Part shown: in pieces, positions 5,483 to 9,326 of the stretch
Layout: the number at the start of each line of letters is the position of its first letter
How positions within the stretch are numbered: position 1 is the first letter of the stretch
Assembly (NCBI GenBank): GCA_003516765.1
Contig: DPCD01000027.1
Coordinates: forward strand, 1 to 9,326
DNA from: Clostridiales bacterium
Lineage (GTDB): Bacteria; Bacillota; Clostridia; Oscillospirales; Oscillospiraceae
Direction of reading: 5' to 3'
DNA: 9,326 nt
Made by a program: the position numbers and the translations under genes
The notes under the pieces: generated by a model
The model's input: the letters and a program-made list of their open reading frames with translations, nothing else
What the model was told of the DNA's origin: nothing
Databases searched by the model: none

Positions 5483-7579
5483 ATGGAATATACAGCCAGA
5501 ATGAACGAGCATGCGCTTGTCAGCCGCGCGGCTGCGGCAGGAAGCTGCGTGCTGCTCAAAAATGTCGCTAATACGCTGCCGTTTGCCGGAACCCTTGATG
5601 CGCCCGTGCGCGTCGCCGTCTTCGGCATCGGTCAGATTTTCACGCCCACCGGGCTTTCCGGCATGGACCCGTGGCGCAGGGTCGGGATTCTGGACGGCTT
5701 GAGCGCAGACAGCGCCGTCGCACAGGACACGCTGCTGGCGCACAAATACCGCGCCTGGGCGCTCGAGCATCCGGAGGGCAGCGAGATGCCGCTGGGAAAT
5801 CTCAGCATGGAGGAGTTCGCCTCCTCCAACGACGCTGCCGTCGTCGTTCTGGCGCGCACGGCGGCGCACTATGACCCGAAGCTCACCAATTTTGAGCAGG
5901 ACATGCTCAAAAAGGTCACGGGCGCTTTTTCCCGCGTCGTGCTGGTCCTTGCCGCGCCGGGCTACATGGAGCTGACGCAGGAGGCAAGAAGCTGCGGCGC
6001 CATTGTTTTGCTCGGTCTTGCCGGGCAGGAGGCAGGCTATGCGCTGGCGGATGTTCTGACGGGCAAGGTCTGCCCGTCCGGCAAGCTGTCGTTCAGCTGG
6101 CCCGAGAAGCTGGAATCGTTCGGACTTGCCGCGCAGCAGTTGGACAGTTTCCTCGGCTACCGCTATTTTGACACCTTCGGCGGCGAGCTTCTTTTCCCGT
6201 TCGGCTATGGCTTGGGCTACGGCAAGGCGGAGTTCAGCTCGGTCAGCGTCGGGCTCGACGGCTGCGAAGTAACCGTGAGCGCGACCGTAGAAAATACCGG
6301 CGAAACGTACCCCGTGCAGGAGGTCGTGCAGGTCTATTGCTCCCGCCCGGACAGCGGAAAAACAGGTCCTGCCTGGTTCCTCGACACGTTCCAGAAAACG
6401 CAGGTCCTTGCCCCGGGCGAACAGCAGACGCTGCATCTGCGCTTCCCGGTGACGGAGCTTGCCATCTTCCGCGAAAAAGCCTCCGCCTACGTTCTGGAGG
6501 AGGGCTACTACGATATCCGCGTGGGCAGCAGCTCGCGTGCAACGTGCCTTGCCGGCTCCATCCGGCTGACGCGCTCTGCCGTGGTGCAGGCGGTGACGCC
6601 GTGCGCGTTCCCGGACGCCGAGCTTCCGGCAAGAAAAGAACCAGTCCGGCTCTACACCTACCCCGGTGAAGCCGAAGAACTGGAAACCGCGCGCCGCCGC
6701 GCCATTCGTCTGTCGGACCGGAATCTGCCCCGCCGCAGCCGCAAAAAGGGTCGCCCGTTCACCGGCTGCCGCGGAGACGACGCGCGCCACACGCTCGATG
6801 AGGTCAAATCCGGCGCATGCAGCGCGTTTACCTTCGTCGCCGGCATGGACGATACCAGCCTCCGAAAGCTCGTGTGTGATTTCGGCTTCTGCCCGTCCGA
6901 CGTTCCCGGCGCCCTGGGCGCTTCGGCAGAGCTTCCGCGCTATGGGCTCCAGCCCATGACGATTGCCTCCGGCGTGTGCGGTCTGGCGCTCAAAAAGGAT
7001 TTAGAGCAGGACGACGGCACGGTCCGCCATCAGTACACGACCGGCTTCCCCGCGCCCGGCATGCTCGCCTGCTCGTTTGACCCCGACCTTATTTTCTCGG
7101 TCGGCAAGGCAATCGGCAGAGAGATGCAGGAATACGGCGTGGCGTTCTGCCTTGCCCCCGGCTGCGCCTTGCAGCGCACGCCGTTTGACGCGGTGTCGCA
7201 GGAGTCGTGGTCGGAAGACCCGGTGCTGACCGGTCTGTGCGCGCTGTTTTTCTGCAAGGGCGTGCAGACGCACGGCGCGGCAATTCTGCGCACAGGTACC
7301 CTGCCGCGCAGTCTGGACATTCGCCTGTCTTCGCTGCGCGATATCTACGCGCTCCCGTTTGAAATTGCCGCGAGCGCGTGCAAGGCAGCGCTGCTGCCGG
7401 ACTCTATCGTCAACGGGGAGGCCCTCGGTGAGGACTGCGACCTCATCCGGTCTTTGATCATCGACTGGAAATTCAGCGGCATGTTCCTCTCGGACGGCGA
7501 ACGCTACACGCAGGAGCCGGACCGCGTGACGCTGGAGCGCTCCGCGCTTCGCATCGTGCGCGTGCTGACGCAGAAGTAA
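5483..7579 (+). CDS. Permuted GH3-family protein with degenerate active site
   Basis: The 698-residue product resembles GH3 beta-glucosidases with the reversed domain order described for Ruminococcus albus and Butyrivibrio fibrisolvens enzymes. The GH3 C-terminal alpha/beta domain comes first (about 8-245, ending in FPFGYGLGYG), then a fibronectin-III-like domain (about 250-362; NTG, VVQVYCS, PGE, GYYDIRVGSSS), a strongly basic linker (about 403-425) and the barrel domain (about 436-675). Barrel landmarks remain: LDEVKSG, a GxAIGREMQEYGV helix, LAPG, SEDPVLTG and LSDG with Asp671 at the nucleophile position. However, the substrate-binding Asp motif (usually ADGP) reads IASGVCG (494-500), and the Lys-His motif (usually KHFA-NNQE) reads ILRTGTLPRS. 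The protein ends soon after Asp671. No signal peptide is visible, so it is cytoplasmic. Start: GGGAG (5472-5476) six bases before ATG. It may be inactive or re-purposed; substrate unknown. Confidence 0.85.
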   Translation: MEYTARMNEHALVSRAAAAGSCVLLKNVANTLPFAGTLDAPVRVAVFGIGQIFTPTGLSGMDPWRRVGILDGLSADSAVAQDTLLAHKYRAWALEHPEGSEMPLGNLSMEEFASSNDAAVVVLARTAAHYDPKLTNFEQDMLKKVTGAFSRVVLVLAAPGYMELTQEARSCGAIVLLGLAGQEAGYALADVLTGKVCPSGKLSFSWPEKLESFGLAAQQLDSFLGYRYFDTFGGELLFPFGYGLGYGKAEFSSVSVGLDGCEVTVSATVENTGETYPVQEVVQVYCSRPDSGKTGPAWFLDTFQKTQVLAPGEQQTLHLRFPVTELAIFREKASAYVLEEGYYDIRVGSSSRATCLAGSIRLTRSAVVQAVTPCAFPDAELPARKEPVRLYTYPGEAEELETARRRAIRLSDRNLPRRSRKKGRPFTGCRGDDARHTLDEVKSGACSAFTFVAGMDDTSLRKLVCDFGFCPSDVPGALGASAELPRYGLQPMTIASGVCGLALKKDLEQDDGTVRHQYTTGFPAPGMLACSFDPDLIFSVGKAIGREMQEYGVAFCLAPGCALQRTPFDAVSQESWSEDPVLTGLCALFFCKGVQTHGAAILRTGTLPRSLDIRLSSLRDIYALPFEIAASACKAALLPDSIVNGEALGEDCDLIRSLIIDWKFSGMFLSDGERYTQEPDRVTLERSALRIVRVLTQK

Positions 7580-7588
7580 CACAAACGA

Positions 7589-7632
7589 AAAACGCCCCGA
7601 ACCTGTCTGTCACGGCAGCTTCGGGGCGTTTT
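7589..7632. terminator. Bidirectional intrinsic terminator between the GH3-like gene and lysA
   Basis: A perfect 13-base-pair stem (7589-7601 with 7620-7632) has a GC-rich core, CGCCCCG, flanked by A residues on the left and T residues on the right. It can therefore end transcription from both convergent genes. The 18-base loop region may form a small extra 3-base-pair stem (7603-7605 with 7616-7618). Confidence 0.92.
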
Positions 7633-7649
7633 GTATCTTCTACATCGTT

Positions 7650-8951
7650 TTACATATCGAGCGCGGTCAGATCATCGACGGTTTCGCGGCGGACGGCAAG
7701 CGTGGGCTTGCCGCCTTTGAGCATCACGACCGGCGGGCGCGGAATGCGGTTATAGTTGGATGCCATGGAGTAGTTGTATGCGCCCGTGGTGCAGACGGCA
7801 ATCAGGTCGCCGCGCTTCGGCTCCGGCAGCAGCACATCCGGCTGGATGATATCGCCGCTTTCGCAGCAGCGCCCGACCACATCGCAGCGGAAGTCTGCCT
7901 TCTCCCCTGCCCGGTTTGCAAGAAACACCGTGTATTTTGAGCCGTAGAGCGCATAGCGGGGATTGTCGGTCATGCCGCCGTCGACGGAGACATAGTTTTT
8001 GTAGCCCGGAATGGACTTCGTGCTGCCTGCGGTGTAGAGCGTCATGCCGGCGTCGGCAACGATGCTCCTGCCCGGCTCCAGCAGAACTGCCGGAACCGGC
8101 AGCTCCAGCTCGCAGCACGTACTCCGGATGGCTTCGGCAAGCGACGCAATGTTTGCGGCAATGTCGACCGCGGGGTCCGCGTCCGTATAGCGCACGCCGT
8201 AGCCGCCGCCGAGATCCAGCAGCTGCAGATCCGCGCCGAGCTTCTGCTTCATATCGGCAGCAAAGCGCAGCATGATCTTTGCCGCGTCATGGTAGACGCT
8301 GCCGTCTTCGTCAAAGACCTGCGAGCCGACGTGGCAGTGGTAGCCCATCAGGCGGATGTTGGGAAGACTCAGGGCGAGGCGGACAAAATCCTCAGCCTGC
8401 CCGGTTTCGATTGCGACGCCGAATTTGGAGTCAACCTTGCCGGTGGCGACGGCTTCATAGGTGTGCGGGTCGATGCCCGGCGTCAGACGCAGCAGCACCT
8501 TCTGCCGGATGCCCCGGCTTTTTGCCTCGCGGCTGATGACTTCCAGCTCCTGCGCATGGTCGGCAACAAAATAGCCGACGTTTGCTGCCATCGCGTAGGA
8601 AATGTCGGCGTCGGTTTTGTTGTTGCCGTGGAAAAAGGCGCGCTCCATCTGAAAGCCCGCGCGCTTTGCCGTCGCAATCTCGCCCGCGGAGACGACGTCG
8701 ATCGCCATGCCCTCGTCCTGCATGATGGCGTAGATGCGCTTGAAGCTGGCGGCTTTGCTGGCGTAGAGCGGAAAGCTCCCTTCTCCGAACGCGCGCGCCA
8801 TCGCGGCTTTATACACGCGGCAGTTTTCGCGGATGCGGTCCTCGTCCATAAGATACAGCGGCGTTTTATAGTGCACCGCGAGCCGGACCGTATCCTCGCC
8901 CGCAAACGTCAGGTGTCCGCTTTCGTTGATGCCGATGTTGCTGCAAAGCAT
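7650..8951 (-). CDS. lysA: Diaminopimelate decarboxylase
   Basis: This 433-residue PLP enzyme removes CO2 from meso-diaminopimelate to give L-lysine, the last step of lysine synthesis, in the cytoplasm. The N-terminal alanine-racemase-like barrel carries the PLP lysine Lys66 (YASKAAS), the HCHVGSQ motif (205-211) and the glycine-rich phosphate loop DLGGGYG (246-252). LEPGRSIVADAG follows (291-302). The C-terminal beta domain has VDGGMTD (323-329), GRCCESGD (360-367), with the Cys-Glu-Ser-Gly segment contributed across the dimer, and GAYNYSMASNYN (390-401). All signature residues are present and the length is normal. ATG at 8951 has AGAGGTGG (8958-8965) six bases upstream. It is monocistronic, with its own promoter and terminator. 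The leader of about 26 bases is too short for a lysine riboswitch, so lysine control by an L-box is not supported here. Confidence 0.97.
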   Translation of the reverse strand: MLCSNIGINESGHLTFAGEDTVRLAVHYKTPLYLMDEDRIRENCRVYKAAMARAFGEGSFPLYASKAASFKRIYAIMQDEGMAIDVVSAGEIATAKRAGFQMERAFFHGNNKTDADISYAMAANVGYFVADHAQELEVISREAKSRGIRQKVLLRLTPGIDPHTYEAVATGKVDSKFGVAIETGQAEDFVRLALSLPNIRLMGYHCHVGSQVFDEDGSVYHDAAKIMLRFAADMKQKLGADLQLLDLGGGYGVRYTDADPAVDIAANIASLAEAIRSTCCELELPVPAVLLEPGRSIVADAGMTLYTAGSTKSIPGYKNYVSVDGGMTDNPRYALYGSKYTVFLANRAGEKADFRCDVVGRCCESGDIIQPDVLLPEPKRGDLIAVCTTGAYNYSMASNYNRIPRPPVVMLKGGKPTLAVRRETVDDLTALDM

Positions 8952-8983
8952 TTTTTGCCACCTCTTTGCTTTTGATGCTCTTT

Positions 8984-9012
8984 ATTATAATAAATTCTCC
9001 CGGCAGTGTCGA
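8984..9012 (-). promoter_or_regulatory. Promoter of lysA
   Basis: On the - strand TCGACA (9007-9012, one mismatch to TTGACA), a 17-base spacer and a perfect TATAAT (8984-8989) form a near-consensus sigma-A promoter, the best in the window. The -10 sits inside a perfect 14-base AT-only palindrome (8981-8994). Confidence 0.8.
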
Positions 9013-9126
9013 TTGTCTGTGTGTACAAACTTTGTTCCTGCCGCACGCCCGCTTTCCACGCCCGCGTCAAACATACCGATTTGATTGGTAGGTGTTTCCT
9101 GTTTTCCCGCAAAAAACGCAGCAAGC
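9013..9126. other. Intergenic stretch upstream of lysA
   Basis: No gene is supported. An imperfect palindrome around 9068-9094 (about nine of twelve arm positions pair) is the only structure seen. Frames open here on both strands run through the neighbouring hairpins, lack ribosome sites and encode no recognisable domain. Confidence 0.4.
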
Positions 9127-9146
9127 AGCCCCGGAAATCCGGGGCT
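9127..9146. repeat. Hairpin 1 of the right-edge cluster
   Basis: AGCCCCGGA (9127-9135) pairs perfectly with TCCGGGGCT (9138-9146), leaving two central A residues. No T-run follows directly on either strand, so it is not a typical terminator. Confidence 0.75.
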
Positions 9147-9153
9147 TCCAGAC

Positions 9154-9181
9154 TGTCGAAAAAGCTGACGCTTTTTCGACA
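9154..9181. repeat. Hairpin 2 of the right-edge cluster
   Basis: TGTCGAAAAAGC (9154-9165) pairs perfectly over 12 bases with 9170-9181 around a TGAC loop. The T5 tract is inside the arm rather than after the stem, so ordinary termination is doubtful. It begins seven bases after hairpin 1 ends. Confidence 0.8.
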
Positions 9182-9207
9182 AAAGGAATGCGCCTCGACT
9201 GCGCGCA

Positions 9208-9234
9208 AGCTTTTCGCGCAAAGCGCGAAAAGCT
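9208..9234. repeat. Hairpin 3 of the right-edge cluster
   Basis: AGCTTTTCGCGC (9208-9219) pairs perfectly with 9223-9234 around an AAA loop. The AAAAGCT end of its right arm is shared with hairpin 2 (9160-9166) and with the left-edge hairpin (52-58). Confidence 0.8.
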
Positions 9235-9255
9235 CACACTGGCTCAGCGAGCAGT

Positions 9256-9326
9256 ATGTTTACCCGCAAGGAGTACGCGACATCCGTAAGCGGTAAAACC
9301 GCTAACGGCTGTCCTGTCCGGTCGGC
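9256..9326 (+). CDS. Possible start of a gene leaving the window (very tentative)
   Basis: An ATG at 9256 opens a frame of 23 codons to the edge, beginning MFTRKEYATSVSGKT. The T/K-K-E-Y opening loosely recalls N-termini of small sporulation proteins such as SpoVAC, but 23 residues cannot establish this. There is no convincing ribosome site before the ATG, and a hairpin lies within the frame, so it may be chance. Sequence past 9326 would decide. Confidence 0.2.
   Translation, partial: MFTRKEYATSVSGKTANGCPVRS
9284..9308. repeat. Hairpin 4 of the right-edge cluster
   Basis: CCGTAAGCGGT (9284-9294) pairs with ACCGCTAACGG (9298-9308) around an AAA loop, with one A/A mismatch. If the frame at 9256 is a real gene, this hairpin lies inside its codons 10-18. 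Confidence 0.65.

Noticed and set aside
5456..6790. 444-codon open frame on the - strand opposite the GH3-like gene
   Set aside because: It is a shadow of the GH3 frame: composition is Arg/Ala-rich, no domain is seen, and it would overlap the GH3 promoter and ribosome site.
8952..9060. Lysine riboswitch upstream of lysA
   Set aside because: The near-consensus promoter leaves a leader of only about 26 bases, and no multi-helix structure lies between it and the start codon.
9006..9296. 96-codon + strand frame and overlapping - strand frames (8909-9221) at the right flank
   Set aside because: They run through the lysA promoter and the hairpins, lack ribosome sites, and their sequences are low-complexity translations of palindromes.

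Overview
The window looks like a piece of a GC-rich Firmicutes chromosome, most likely a gut Clostridia of the Oscillospirales group. This is inferred from strong AGGAGG-type ribosome sites, sigma-A promoters, a membrane-anchored HtrA beside an OmpR-type two-component system, and a glycoside hydrolase family 3 (GH3) protein with the domain order known from Ruminococcus and Butyrivibrio. The genes are mostly housekeeping or stress genes. I see no mobile element, CRISPR array, tRNA or rRNA.

Layout. Bases 1-303 hold a cluster of small hairpins (3-91), about 150 bases in which I recognise nothing, and a promoter. A metal-dependent amidohydrolase follows on the + strand (304-1590). It converges on a leftward block across a shared bidirectional terminator (1604-1635). 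The block reads, in transcription order, response regulator (5272-4577), sensor histidine kinase (4580-3147, 4-base overlap) and HtrA-like serine protease (3030-1639, with its own promoter). Divergent from the regulator is a 698-residue GH3-family protein with permuted domains (5483-7579). It converges on lysA, diaminopimelate decarboxylase (8951-7650), across a second bidirectional terminator (7589-7632). The remaining right flank (8952-9326) holds the lysA promoter, four compact perfect or near-perfect hairpins, and perhaps the first codons of a gene leaving the window.

How the parts work together. The regulator, kinase and protease look like an envelope or secretion-stress module comparable in layout to CssRS/HtrA or CiaRH/HtrA. 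The promoters of the regulator and of htrA carry the same direct-repeat box (TTTACA-N5-TTCAcg/ac) at nearly the same distance from the -10. This suggests that the regulator controls both its own operon and the protease.

The most unusual protein is the GH3 homologue. Its reading frame is intact and its domain order is known, but the barrel has lost the usual Lys-His and Asp active-site motifs and a C-terminal barrel segment. It may be a non-catalytic or re-purposed relative. The hairpin clusters at both ends share an AAAAGCT arm motif and look like a dispersed palindromic repeat family.
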